Below, piece by piece: positions 7,621-14,100 of a DNA stretch of 22,333 nucleotides (positions within the stretch are counted from its first letter, which is position 1; each line of letters opens with the position of its first letter). The position numbers were made by a program, and so were the translations under genes. Under the pieces are notes generated by a model. That model saw only the letters and a list, made by a program, of their open reading frames with translations. It had not been told where the DNA came from and made no database searches. This stretch comes from Alphaproteobacteria bacterium (GTDB lineage Bacteria; Pseudomonadota; Alphaproteobacteria; Puniceispirillales; UBA1172), in the NCBI GenBank assembly GCA_023259875.1, contig JALRFL010000201.1, positions 1 through 22,333 on the forward strand, written 5' to 3'.

Positions 7621-8430
7621 TTACTTCGCGCTTGGAAAGAACAAGGGCTTGCCAGCAATCTGATAGGAGGCAATAGCGGCCTGCCCTTTATCTGAGATTA
7701 ACCAGTCAATAAAAGCCTGCCCTTCAGCGGCTTTAACATTTGGGCATTTTTCAGAGCTAATCAGCATGACACCATAAGGGTTAAACAGGCGTTCATCCCC
7801 CTCAACAACGATGTCAAAATCTGCCTTATTGCCAAAATTAATCCATGTTGCCCGATCAGTTAGGGTATAACCGCCCATACCAACAGCCGCATTGATGGTT
7901 GCCCCCATGCCGGAACCTGTTTCGCGGTACCATTGCCCCGAAGCTGCGGCTTGATCAATGCCAGCCGCTGCCCATAGGGATTTTTCTTTGCTGTGTGTAC
8001 CGGAATCATCTCCTCGTGAAGCAAAAAGTGATTGCGTATTGGCAATCGCGGTTAACGCCTCCGCGGCATTTTGTTTGCCTTTGATATTTGCAGGATCAGA
8101 AGCAGGGCCTACAATTACAAAATCATTATACATGACATCAAAGCGTTGCTTAGCATATCCATCGGCAACAAACTGATCTTCTCTTTTGCGGCTATGAACT
8201 AACAACACATCACCGTCACAGTTCATGGCATTTCTAATGGCGGCGCCTGTGCCTACCGCAACAACATTCACGGTTATGCCAGTATCTGCCTTGACCATTG
8301 GAAGGATATAGTCATATAGCCCCGAATTCTTTGTGGATGTCGTGGATTGCACGATGATTGAGCTGTCCGCCATTGCCGCGCCCGTCATCATAATTCCAGC
8401 TAAAACATAGTGAACAAACAGTCTTAACAT
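7621..8430 (-). CDS. tupA: TupA-like tungstate ABC transporter substrate-binding protein
   Basis: This 269-residue protein has a signal peptide (hydrophobic residues 8-20, probable cleavage after AMA near 21) and the TupA hallmark TTST at 30-33 in QSTTSTKNSGLYD, whose Thr/Ser residues bind the oxyanion in this family. Further hallmarks are NVVAVGTGAAIRNAMNCDGD, VHSRKREDQFVADGY and YNDFVIVGP. It would capture tungstate in the periplasm for TupB/TupC. AAGGAG lies 8 nt before the ATG and just after a 23-bp tandem duplication separating it from tupC. The binding protein is last in the operon, whereas many tup operons place tupA first. Family call is strong; tungstate over molybdate is based on TupA type, not on a test. 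Confidence 0.88.
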   Translation of the reverse strand: MLRLFVHYVLAGIMMTGAAMADSSIIVQSTTSTKNSGLYDYILPMVKADTGITVNVVAVGTGAAIRNAMNCDGDVLLVHSRKREDQFVADGYAKQRFDVMYNDFVIVGPASDPANIKGKQNAAEALTAIANTQSLFASRGDDSGTHSKEKSLWAAAGIDQAAASGQWYRETGSGMGATINAAVGMGGYTLTDRATWINFGNKADFDIVVEGDERLFNPYGVMLISSEKCPNVKAAEGQAFIDWLISDKGQAAIASYQIAGKPLFFPSAK

Positions 8431-8444
8431 ATTTCATACTCCTT

Positions 8445-8490
8445 TTGATTGTTTTGGGTTTCACTAATTGATTGTTTTGGGTTTCACTAA
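8445..8490. repeat. 23-bp perfect tandem duplication spanning the tupC stop codon
   Basis: Positions 8445-8467 and 8468-8490 are identical 23-mers (TTGATTGTTTTGG...CACTAA on the plus strand). The tupC stop (complement of 8487-8489) lies in the right copy, so the left copy repeats the stop segment and lengthens the tupC-tupA spacer. The identity of the copies suggests a recent slippage duplication. Confidence 0.95.
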
Positions 8491-9200
8491 AGCAACAGAT
8501 CACCTTTGAGAAAGGCGCGTGCCTCCTTGGATATCGGTTGATCAAAAAACGCATCAGAAGGCGTCTGCTCACAGACACGGCCCTGATGCATAAACACGAT
8601 GGTATCGGCAAGCCGTTTTGCCTGACCCAGATCATGCGTAATAGCTATGATCTTGGTGCTGGCTTGGCTTACCTTGCGAAGGATATCTTCAATAATCTTG
8701 GTTGAGGCAGGATCGAGATTGGATGTGGCCTCATCAAGAAAAAGCATATCAGGATCAGTTAACAACGCACGGGCAAGAACCAGCCTTTGTTTTTCACCGC
8801 CCGAAAGAAGCCGAGCCGATTGTGTTGCTAGATGCGTCAACCCCACCATGTTTAATGCATGATCAATCTTTGCAGGATCAAACATTCGGCGATCTTTCAA
8901 CACAAAGGCCAGATTGGCATAAACACTGCGGCGCAACAAAGTGGGCGACTGAAACACCATAGATTGGCGATATCTAATCTTGGCCTCCATCGGCTTCTGG
9001 CCAAAATGGATTTCCCCTTCATCACTGGATATTAAGCCATGCAAGCACCGCAAAAGCAGGCTCTTGCCAGCGCCATTAGGCCCCATAATCATGGTGATGC
9101 CCGGATTGGTGATCGTAAGGTCAAGGCTATTTAGCAGACGCCTGCCCTTGCGAATGATGCTGACCTGATGTGCGGTGATGGGCAGGAGGCTATTAGGCAT
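8487..9200 (-). CDS. tupC: TupC-like tungstate ABC transporter ATPase
   Basis: This 237-residue ABC ATPase has Walker A GPNGAGKS (40-47), signature LSGGEKQR (132-139), Walker B LFLDEA (153-158) and a switch histidine in AITHDL near 185. It powers uptake through TupB at the cytoplasmic face of the membrane. Its ATG overlaps the tupB stop by 8 bp (9193-9200), implying translational coupling. It lacks a C-terminal TOBE domain of the kind found in ModC, consistent with the small TupC type. The stop codon falls within the 23-bp duplication upstream of tupA. Specificity is inferred from the adjacent TupA and TupB. Confidence 0.87.
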   Translation of the reverse strand: MPNSLLPITAHQVSIIRKGRRLLNSLDLTITNPGITMIMGPNGAGKSLLLRCLHGLISSDEGEIHFGQKPMEAKIRYRQSMVFQSPTLLRRSVYANLAFVLKDRRMFDPAKIDHALNMVGLTHLATQSARLLSGGEKQRLVLARALLTDPDMLFLDEATSNLDPASTKIIEDILRKVSQASTKIIAITHDLGQAKRLADTIVFMHQGRVCEQTPSDAFFDQPISKEARAFLKGDLLL

Positions 9201-9900
9201 AAGCGCGTCTCTTTGCTAAATGCTTTAGCCATGTCGCCGCCAGATTGACCGCCATTGCCATAGCCAAGAGAATTGCCCCAAGCGCTAAAGCCAAGGCTAA
9301 CTCTCCCTTAGAGGTTTCTAGTGCAATAGTAGTTGTCATCACTCGGGTCAGGTGATCAATATTTCCGCCAACAATGATGACGGCTCCTACCTCGGAAATG
9401 GCACGACCAAACCCTGCTAATATAACGGTTAAAAGGGAATAACGCGCGTCAATGATATAAGCCTTAATCGCCGAGAGGCGAGAAACCGAAAGTGACGCAA
9501 ACAGATCCCGATAATCTTCATGCAAGTCTTCAATCATCTGGCATGTTAGCGCTATGATGATTGGCGTGATCAGGATGATTTGCGCGATGATCATGGCTGA
9601 TGGGGTGTAAAGCAATCCCATCCAGCCCAAGGGCCCAGATCGTGACAAATGCAAATAAACGATGAGGCCGACAACCACTGGTGGCAAGCCCATCATTGCA
9701 TTGACGATACTGATGATGACCCCTCGCCCCCGAAATGAACGAATGGCAAGCATAGTGCCAAGGGTAATGCCAAAGATGCAAGACAACGCTAAGGCTGACA
9801 GGCTGACCCGAAGTGAAAGCGATATGATCTCTAGCAGAACCGCATCAGCGGTAATGATTAACTGCAAGGCCGTTGTCAGGCTGTCCAAATAGATATTCAT
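9193..9900 (-). CDS. tupB: TupB-like tungstate ABC transporter permease
   Basis: This 235-residue integral membrane protein has about five or six hydrophobic segments. A binding-protein-dependent permease coupling loop is visible around FGRAISEVGAVIIVGGNI (about 163-180), followed by a family-typical stretch rich in Thr and Ala (TRVMTTTIALETSKG). MMGLPPVVVGLIVYLHLSRS (68-87) is typical of TupB/WtpB/ModB-type permeases. It would form the homodimeric channel served by TupC and loaded by TupA. It is the first gene of the leftward operon and overlaps tupC by 8 bp. A 17-bp palindrome lies 36-52 bp upstream of the ATG. Confidence 0.87.
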   Translation of the reverse strand: MNIYLDSLTTALQLIITADAVLLEIISLSLRVSLSALALSCIFGITLGTMLAIRSFRGRGVIISIVNAMMGLPPVVVGLIVYLHLSRSGPLGWMGLLYTPSAMIIAQIILITPIIIALTCQMIEDLHEDYRDLFASLSVSRLSAIKAYIIDARYSLLTVILAGFGRAISEVGAVIIVGGNIDHLTRVMTTTIALETSKGELALALALGAILLAMAMAVNLAATWLKHLAKRRAYA

Positions 9901-9913
9901 AACACCAATTTAT

Positions 9914-9963
9914 ATATGCAATATTATGTTATTTTTTACATTATTAATGTAATAATTGCATAT
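9914..9963. promoter_or_regulatory. Palindromic operator candidate upstream of tupB
   Basis: TTACATTA-T-TAATGTAA (9936-9952) is a perfect 17-bp palindrome. It is bracketed by a second inverted repeat, ATATGCAAT (9914-9922) and ATTGCATAT (9955-9963). A minus-strand -10-like CATAAT lies at 9923-9928. The half-site TTACAT also occurs upstream of the HTH-PBP regulator (6694-6705), so this is a plausible tungstate-dependent operator. The region is AT-rich, so some symmetry could be chance. Confidence 0.5.
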
Positions 9964-10139
9964 TAGTTCATTTTAATAAAGAAATATCTCTTAAGGACAC
10001 CAATGCTTCGCATCAGTGCATCCACTTCGTCGCAAGGGATGTGATGAAATTCCTTACCCTCTGATGCCATGAGATCAGGTTTTTGCCATTGCGTATGGCT
10101 CTGGCCTACCCGTAAAAGAACAAAAGAAAAGGCGTACAT
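9963..10139 (-). CDS. Possible small ORF (58 codons) upstream of tupB, unrecognised
   Basis: An ATG-initiated frame (MYAFSFVLLRVGQSHTQWQK...) runs 58 codons to a TAA at the edge of the outer inverted repeat upstream of tupB, on the same strand as the tup operon. Its middle part (KEFHHIPCDEVDALMRSIG) has protein-like composition, but no Shine-Dalgarno precedes the ATG and I recognise no family. It could be a small regulatory protein, the tail of a decayed gene, or a chance ORF. The rest of the 9901-10214 gap shows only AT-rich sequence and the palindromes. Confidence 0.25.
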   Translation of the reverse strand: MYAFSFVLLRVGQSHTQWQKPDLMASEGKEFHHIPCDEVDALMRSIGVLKRYFFIKMN

Positions 10140-10214
10140 TTTGACTGTGAACTTGAATAGATACTCATAAAATCTAATTTAGTTCTTATAATTAATGATC
10201 ACAGGAAAAATGCC

Positions 10215-10664
10215 ATGTTTCGATATCTATATTTAATTGCCGCCTCAATTTGGCTGACCACTTTTTCAATTACCCCTCAACACGCCTCAGCTTATGTCTC
10301 GGACGAGGCCAATATTCAAGTCGCTGATTACATATTAAGCTCAAATAGCAATGTCAGAAATTATTTCATGAATATGGATATAGATAGCTATTCTTCATGT
10401 GCGGCCACGACCATTGCCTTTACGGCATGGGAAATCCGCGGTGATGTTAATCTTGATGAAAACTCGCAAATTTTATGGGCTTTGATGTTAAAGGGCACCA
10501 CATTAGCCAGAGACAATATGATCGTATCCGGCTATCCTATTGATACGATTGACGACATGCTAAAGTATAAAGGCGATATGGTCATGATGGGCGGAAGTGC
10601 CCAAGATCAGGTGATCCAAGGCTGTCAATATCATGTCATGCAAATCCTCAGCTTAATTCAATAG
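10215..10664 (+). CDS. Small secreted protein of unknown function
   Basis: This 149-residue protein has a classical signal peptide: hydrophobic residues 5-18 and probable cleavage after ASA near residue 26. The mature protein is about 123 residues, acidic and helix-prone, with exactly two cysteines (Cys62, Cys137) that could form one disulfide in the periplasm. AGGA lies about 9 nt before the ATG. It stands alone in an AT-rich region between the tup promoter and a small lipoprotein gene. I recognise no family. The intact signal peptide and lack of an overlapping gene support a real gene; no function can be assigned. Confidence 0.75.
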   Translation: MFRYLYLIAASIWLTTFSITPQHASAYVSDEANIQVADYILSSNSNVRNYFMNMDIDSYSSCAATTIAFTAWEIRGDVNLDENSQILWALMLKGTTLARDNMIVSGYPIDTIDDMLKYKGDMVMMGGSAQDQVIQGCQYHVMQILSLIQ

Positions 10665-10680
10665 CGGATAAAAATTTAAC

Positions 10681-10702
10681 TTGGGGTTATGCCAACCCCC
10701 AA
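10681..10702 (+). terminator. Stem-loop after secreted-protein gene
   Basis: TTGGGGTT (10681-10688) can pair with AACCCC (10694-10699, then CAA) around loop ATGCC, 17 nt after the stop at 10664. No T-run follows, so intrinsic termination would be weak. Confidence 0.4.
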
Positions 10703-10850
10703 TGCATCGGATCGCAGTCTCTCTGCATGCCTCCACCAAGGTTATCTCTAATTATAATTTAATAAATTATATAAATATGACGAAAAGACTTTTCTTTTCT
10801 AAGTTTAAGACTAGTTTTTATCTTAGTTAAATTTTAATTTGGAGAATCTA

Positions 10851-11174
10851 ATGAGATCATTTTTAACATGTTTTGTTCTGCTAGCCGGTTTGAGCTTGTC
10901 AGGATGCGGGGAGTCTGGCGACCCACAAATTAATCAAGCGCTAGATGATCTTGAAGCTATTATTGAAACCTTTGAAGGTTACGCTGGTGAAGATAAAGTC
11001 TGCATGACTAAATTTACAAAAGATATGGAAAAGTTAGGTCAGGTCATGGCCTTTGGGTCATCCATCAAAGCGGAACCAACCGATGCACAACGCAAGCGCC
11101 AGATGGCGCTGGTCGGGCGTTCCAATCAGTTGCAATCAAAATTGGCGAATGTGCAACCTGATCCAAGTTGCTAA
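10851..11174 (+). CDS. Small lipoprotein of unknown function
   Basis: This 107-residue protein has a lipoprotein signal: positive N-terminus, hydrophobic core and lipobox LSGC (16-19), so Cys19 should be lipidated. Gly and Glu follow rather than Asp at +2, which in enterobacterial rules favours outer-membrane sorting. The mature region is helical (NQALDDLEAIIETFEGY, then a KFTKDMEKLGQ stretch). It has two more cysteines after the lipobox (about 51 and 107), which could form a disulfide. I chose ATG 10851 because GGAG lies 6 nt upstream; an in-frame TTG at 10839 lacks a ribosome-binding site. A strong terminator follows 18 nt after the stop. Function unknown. Confidence 0.8.
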   Translation: MRSFLTCFVLLAGLSLSGCGESGDPQINQALDDLEAIIETFEGYAGEDKVCMTKFTKDMEKLGQVMAFGSSIKAEPTDAQRKRQMALVGRSNQLQSKLANVQPDPSC

Positions 11175-11192
11175 GAGATCATAGCATCCCTG

Positions 11193-11220
11193 AAAAGGCG
11201 CGACATTGTTCGCGCCTTTT
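11193..11220 (+). terminator. Rho-independent terminator of lipoprotein gene
   Basis: Perfect 11-bp stem AAAAGGCGCGA (11193-11203) / TCGCGCCTTTT (11210-11220), 6-nt loop CATTGT, followed by TATTT. GC-rich core plus T-tract is the classic form. Confidence 0.93.
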
Positions 11221-11559
11221 TATTTAGACGCTGGCGTGTAAGTCCGGTACCACCCAAAAACAAGCTAATCATCAAAAAAATGGCTAACGGGAAGATTCTA
11301 AGCACCCTTTTTACACGTTATTATAATTATATGTTTTCACTAACATTGATAACAACCACTCATCTCATCCCACAACTCATTTACCCCCCACACAGGGTTT
11401 ACTGGAGCATTTTTGCTGATCAAAATTGAATCATGCTAGGGGATGGGGCACATCGGATCCTGTTGATTTGATGGTTTGGCAAAATCACTGAAGCGTAATT
11501 TTGCTTCGCCCTAAGCCTCTTGATCCCTTATGTGGATAGAGAGGCCAGCTCAGAAGGGA
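11221..11559. other. Non-coding gap between convergent lipoprotein and fmdA genes
   Basis: No convincing gene is seen on either strand. Small inverted repeats are present: GAAGC/GCTTC (11490-11494/11503-11507), and the interleaved pair GCCTCT/AGAGGC (11515-11520/11540-11545) with ATCCCTT/AAGGGAT (11523-11529/11554-11560). The interleaved pair is compatible with a pseudoknot or with alternative hairpins downstream of fmdA. Confidence 0.5.
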
Positions 11560-11617
11560 TGAAAAGGTCTTACTCCAAAAAGCCTTACTCCAAAAGGCCT
11601 TACTCTAAAAGGCTTAC
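11560..11617. repeat. 15-bp tandem repeat array spanning the fmdA stop codon
   Basis: Four units on the minus strand begin GTAAG and contain CCTTTT or CTTTTT: 11604-11617 (14 nt), 11589-11603, 11574-11588, and a partial diverged unit 11560-11573. The first unit contains the fmdA TAA (GGG TAA GCC), so the stop segment has been multiplied. In a shifted frame the units read V-R-P/L-F-G. Confidence 0.9.
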
Positions 11618-12552
11618 CCAAGGACAATTTTTGGAAAATAGAACGAAACCGTCCAATTTGGCATATCCACAATCTCACTAATACGCAAATCCCCACATAC
11701 CGAACACAGCATATAAGCCTCCAAAGCGGACATTCCGGTTTCTTTTGCCACCTGATCAACCATGCCAGAGACCGCGTCCCGAGCGGCTTGAAACAAATCT
11801 TCACCAATCCCTGTGGTGGCCCAATACCCGTTGCTATCAAAATGGCGCGTCACAGGGCCTTGGGTTTCAAATCGCGGAAATGGGAATTGCGCATCCTTAA
11901 CCAGATCAACCTTTATCGCTACATCCATGGGGCTTTCAATCGCTGTTCCGCAAATTTCACCATCGCCTTGGGCGGCATGAGTATCGCCTAACGACAGCAA
12001 CCCCCCGGACACCTCAACAGGCAAATAAAGCGTCGTTCCTACGGCGTTATCACGAATGTCCAGATTGCCGCCAACCCGTCTAGGGGGAACCACAGAATGT
12101 AATCCCGTTTCTGCCAGAGCAAGGCCAATAGTCCCCACAAAGGGTTTTAGAGGGACTTTCCCACCAGGGCCATAAAGCGCAGGCTCCATTGAAACTTTAT
12201 CATATTTCCAGATATGCAGGGCGGCGTCTTGAAACTGATCACTCAATAAACCAAAGCCGGGAATATTTGCCGTCCAACCCCATCCCGATGGCTTGAAGTC
12301 AAGAAAGGTAATGGCCACGGCATCACCGGGTTCTGCCCCTTCGACAAAGATAGGGCCTGTCACGGGATTAACCTTATCAAAGGAAAGATTTCCTAAATCA
12401 GCCAAGGTGGAATGAGGCCCTAATTGGCCACCAGAGGCATCAATGGTTTGCACTTCTATGGTTTGGCCCGGAGAAACCGAAAGCACAGGGTCAATTGACC
12501 GATCCCATCCAAAATGATGATGATGGTGATGAATGGTATGGTTACAAGCCAT
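11614..12552 (-). CDS. fmdA: Acetamidase/formamidase family amide hydrolase
   Basis: This 312-residue FmdA/AmdA-family protein hydrolyses formamide or short-chain amides to the carboxylate plus ammonia in the cytoplasm. Diagnostic segments are GGNLDIRDN (161-169), DTHAAQGDGE (190-199) and ICGTAIESP (200-208). Residues 8-13 are six consecutive histidines, in a region that is His-rich in relatives, followed by FGWDRSI. AGGAG lies about 7 nt before the ATG, inside a decayed livM 3' end whose TAA-equivalent touches the ATG, showing an ancestral livM-fmdA junction. Formamidases of methylotrophs are known to sit beside Liv-like amide/urea importers, which matches the upstream transporter. The exact amide substrate is not determined. 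Confidence 0.88.
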   Translation of the reverse strand: MACNHTIHHHHHHFGWDRSIDPVLSVSPGQTIEVQTIDASGGQLGPHSTLADLGNLSFDKVNPVTGPIFVEGAEPGDAVAITFLDFKPSGWGWTANIPGFGLLSDQFQDAALHIWKYDKVSMEPALYGPGGKVPLKPFVGTIGLALAETGLHSVVPPRRVGGNLDIRDNAVGTTLYLPVEVSGGLLSLGDTHAAQGDGEICGTAIESPMDVAIKVDLVKDAQFPFPRFETQGPVTRHFDSNGYWATTGIGEDLFQAARDAVSGMVDQVAKETGMSALEAYMLCSVCGDLRISEIVDMPNWTVSFYFPKIVLG

Positions 12553-12770
12553 TATTCTCTCCTAATGTTTTTAAGATAAAGCCTTTGATTTCCCGATCGC
12601 CCATAATACCCCCGGGACGCAACATAATCAGAACAATCACTAATCCTAACACAACCCCCGATAATAGGAATAGGCAATACCAGCCACAGCAAGACGCACA
12701 TAAGATAAAACCCCCAAGGCCAATTGACTATGGCGATCAACATTAATGCCCATGATCGCCTCGATCAGCT
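12553..12770 (-). pseudogene. Decayed livM paralogue fragment (3' part with internal deletion)
   Basis: The two halves match parts of intact livM. 12555-12661 corresponds to 14104-14211 (LivM residues about 308-342), and 12661-12770 to 14406-14510 (residues about 206-241). Reading leftward, AVAGIAYSYY is retained, then a jump to GVVLG.VIVLIM and RPGGIMGDREI. The roughly 199-nt segment between is missing, with GATAA present at both intact-livM breakpoints (14207-14211, 14406-14410) and once in the relic: a deletion between short direct repeats that shifts the frame to an early TAG. The 3' half keeps its frame apart from one lost codon, so this was once a functional, diverged paralogue. Its end carries the fmdA ribosome-binding site. 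Confidence 0.85.
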
Positions 12771-12776
12771 TATGAG

Positions 12777-12806
12777 AAAAAAGAGCGCCCCAGTTTGGAA
12801 CGCTCT
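12777..12806 (-). terminator. Rho-independent terminator of the orphan exported-protein gene
   Basis: Minus-strand stem AGAGCG / CGCTCT (12801-12806 with 12782-12787) is followed by TTTTTT (12777-12782). It lies 27 bp after the stop of the 394-residue gene and before the livM relic, so it would reduce read-through into fmdA. Confidence 0.75.
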
Positions 12807-12832
12807 CTTGATTTTATGTTTTGCCGTGTGGA

Positions 12833-14017
12833 TTAGAGGAAGCGGAACACAATCGGACAGTTCACCACGAAACCCGTTGATCCGTATTTCGCACCCCCGG
12901 GGCCGGTAATCCAGCCTTGCTCAACAAGCCCCAAGATTTGAAATTCCTCCGTCACCCGTGAGCGGATTCCCTCACTGATGGCTTTCTTTGTCCAAACCCC
13001 AGCATTGACATCCCATAGAGGGCTATAATCCGTTGCGATAGTTGGGATTCCCCCCAGCACATTCAATGGTGAGGCGTGGTCAGAGATGGCTGAATTCAAG
13101 CCTTGCCGTTGAGGATTACCCTTGCCGGTGATGCCGTTGACCATAACAAAGATGCGCTCAACTGGGCTCCAGAGGCTGTCATCGCCCCCTACCACAATAT
13201 CCCCTAGCCCCGGAGCGTAAGTCGCGCCCTCAAGGGTGGCTGGAACAGGATCATTAGCCTCCGTAGAGATATAAAGCACGGGACGCGCAAAACTAAAGCC
13301 CGGGGTTAAGGCAATGGTTACTTCCGCTTCATCAGGGCAGATGGATACCACCTTATCATGCACCACCGAGTAATCGGGTGTTTTGCCGCAATAGGATTGC
13401 AATGTTTCGGCGGTGACATTGAAGGCGATCATGGGCGCGTTATAGATTTTCCCGCCAGCATTGGTGATTTTTACCAATGGCGAGTAATGTGAGTCGCCAA
13501 TGGAGCCGGGCTGGGCTTCTTTTGGGGGAAAGAAATTGGGTGCATCCCCGGGGACGACTTTACGCTCTGGCGAGAAATCCACTTTGCCAGATTCAAAAAC
13601 GAGACTGAAATTTTTATCGAGTCTTGCTTCACGCACGGCTTCGCCAACATCCGAAAAGGTCAGTTTGGGTGAATAATTAAGCCCCAAAGCATCAGCATTC
13701 CCCTTATCATCGGTGTCGGTAACAATATACCAGACAGTCTCGCCGCTACGCATCTGCCCTTGATAAAGAGGCAAGGTGATGGTTCCTGCATCCAAATCAA
13801 CCCGCCCGGATTTGAGCAGTTGATAAGGGCCTACCAATTCTTTCTGAACATCAGAAGGTGCAGGGCCAAAATATGTCAAAGGCACATCCGCACCAATTGA
13901 AGGTGGCGCAGGGCGAGCGTTATCGTCTATTTCTTCGGCTTGTCCCAAAGTCAGATTGAAAAAGCTAAAGCCCACAGCCAAAGCCACGGCTAAAGAAAGT
14001 TTTTTTGTTTGTATCAT
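12833..14017 (-). CDS. Exported protein of unknown function inserted between livM and fmdA
   Basis: This 394-residue protein has a signal peptide (KKLSLAVALAVGFSFFNLTL, probable cleavage after GQA at 27) and no later membrane segment, so it is probably periplasmic or secreted. The mature part is beta-rich with many Gly, Pro and Asp, two cysteines in the middle (YCGKTPDYS, SICPDEAE) and one near the C-terminus (VVNCPIVFRFL). LWSPVERIFVMVNGITGKGN and GWITGPGGAKYGSTGFVVNC look like conserved-domain material, but I cannot name the family. GGGAG precedes the ATG by 9 nt. It has a TATAAT box upstream and its own terminator, and is flanked by intact livM and a livM relic, so it looks like a self-contained cassette rather than an original operon member. 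Confidence 0.82.
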   Translation of the reverse strand: MIQTKKLSLAVALAVGFSFFNLTLGQAEEIDDNARPAPPSIGADVPLTYFGPAPSDVQKELVGPYQLLKSGRVDLDAGTITLPLYQGQMRSGETVWYIVTDTDDKGNADALGLNYSPKLTFSDVGEAVREARLDKNFSLVFESGKVDFSPERKVVPGDAPNFFPPKEAQPGSIGDSHYSPLVKITNAGGKIYNAPMIAFNVTAETLQSYCGKTPDYSVVHDKVVSICPDEAEVTIALTPGFSFARPVLYISTEANDPVPATLEGATYAPGLGDIVVGGDDSLWSPVERIFVMVNGITGKGNPQRQGLNSAISDHASPLNVLGGIPTIATDYSPLWDVNAGVWTKKAISEGIRSRVTEEFQILGLVEQGWITGPGGAKYGSTGFVVNCPIVFRFL

Positions 14018-14063
14018 TAGTGGTCACTCCCTTCAGGTAAGTTGTGGATAGATAAGCCTACCC

Positions 14064-14069
14064 ATTATA
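14064..14069 (-). promoter_or_regulatory. Candidate -10 box for the orphan exported-protein gene
   Basis: The minus strand reads AGGTATAATGG, a consensus TATAAT 47 nt before the gene's ATG, in the 83-bp gap after livM. No good -35 is visible 16-18 nt upstream (AATCTC), so it may depend on an activator or be fortuitous. Confidence 0.35.
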
Positions 14070-14100
14070 CCTATTCGCTTTGAAAGGAGATTTTGTTTCT

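Noticed and set aside
6717..9900. Molybdate (mod) rather than tungstate assignment for the transporter
   Set aside because: The binding protein has the TupA TTST-type motif and the ATPase lacks a TOBE domain, so tup is preferred; molybdate as a secondary ligand is not excluded.
11560..11617. Possible CRISPR-like repeat array
   Set aside because: The units are contiguous 14-15-mers without spacers, so it is a simple tandem repeat.
11550..11840. Minus-strand ORF ending in V-R-P-F-G pentapeptide repeats
   Set aside because: It overlaps the conserved fmdA frame and its repeats are a by-product of the 15-bp DNA array; treated as a repeat feature rather than a gene.
12552..12743. 63-codon minus-strand ORF between the orphan gene and fmdA
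   Set aside because: It is an accidental frame through the livM relic; the livM-related frame is the adjacent one, so it is annotated as pseudogene instead.
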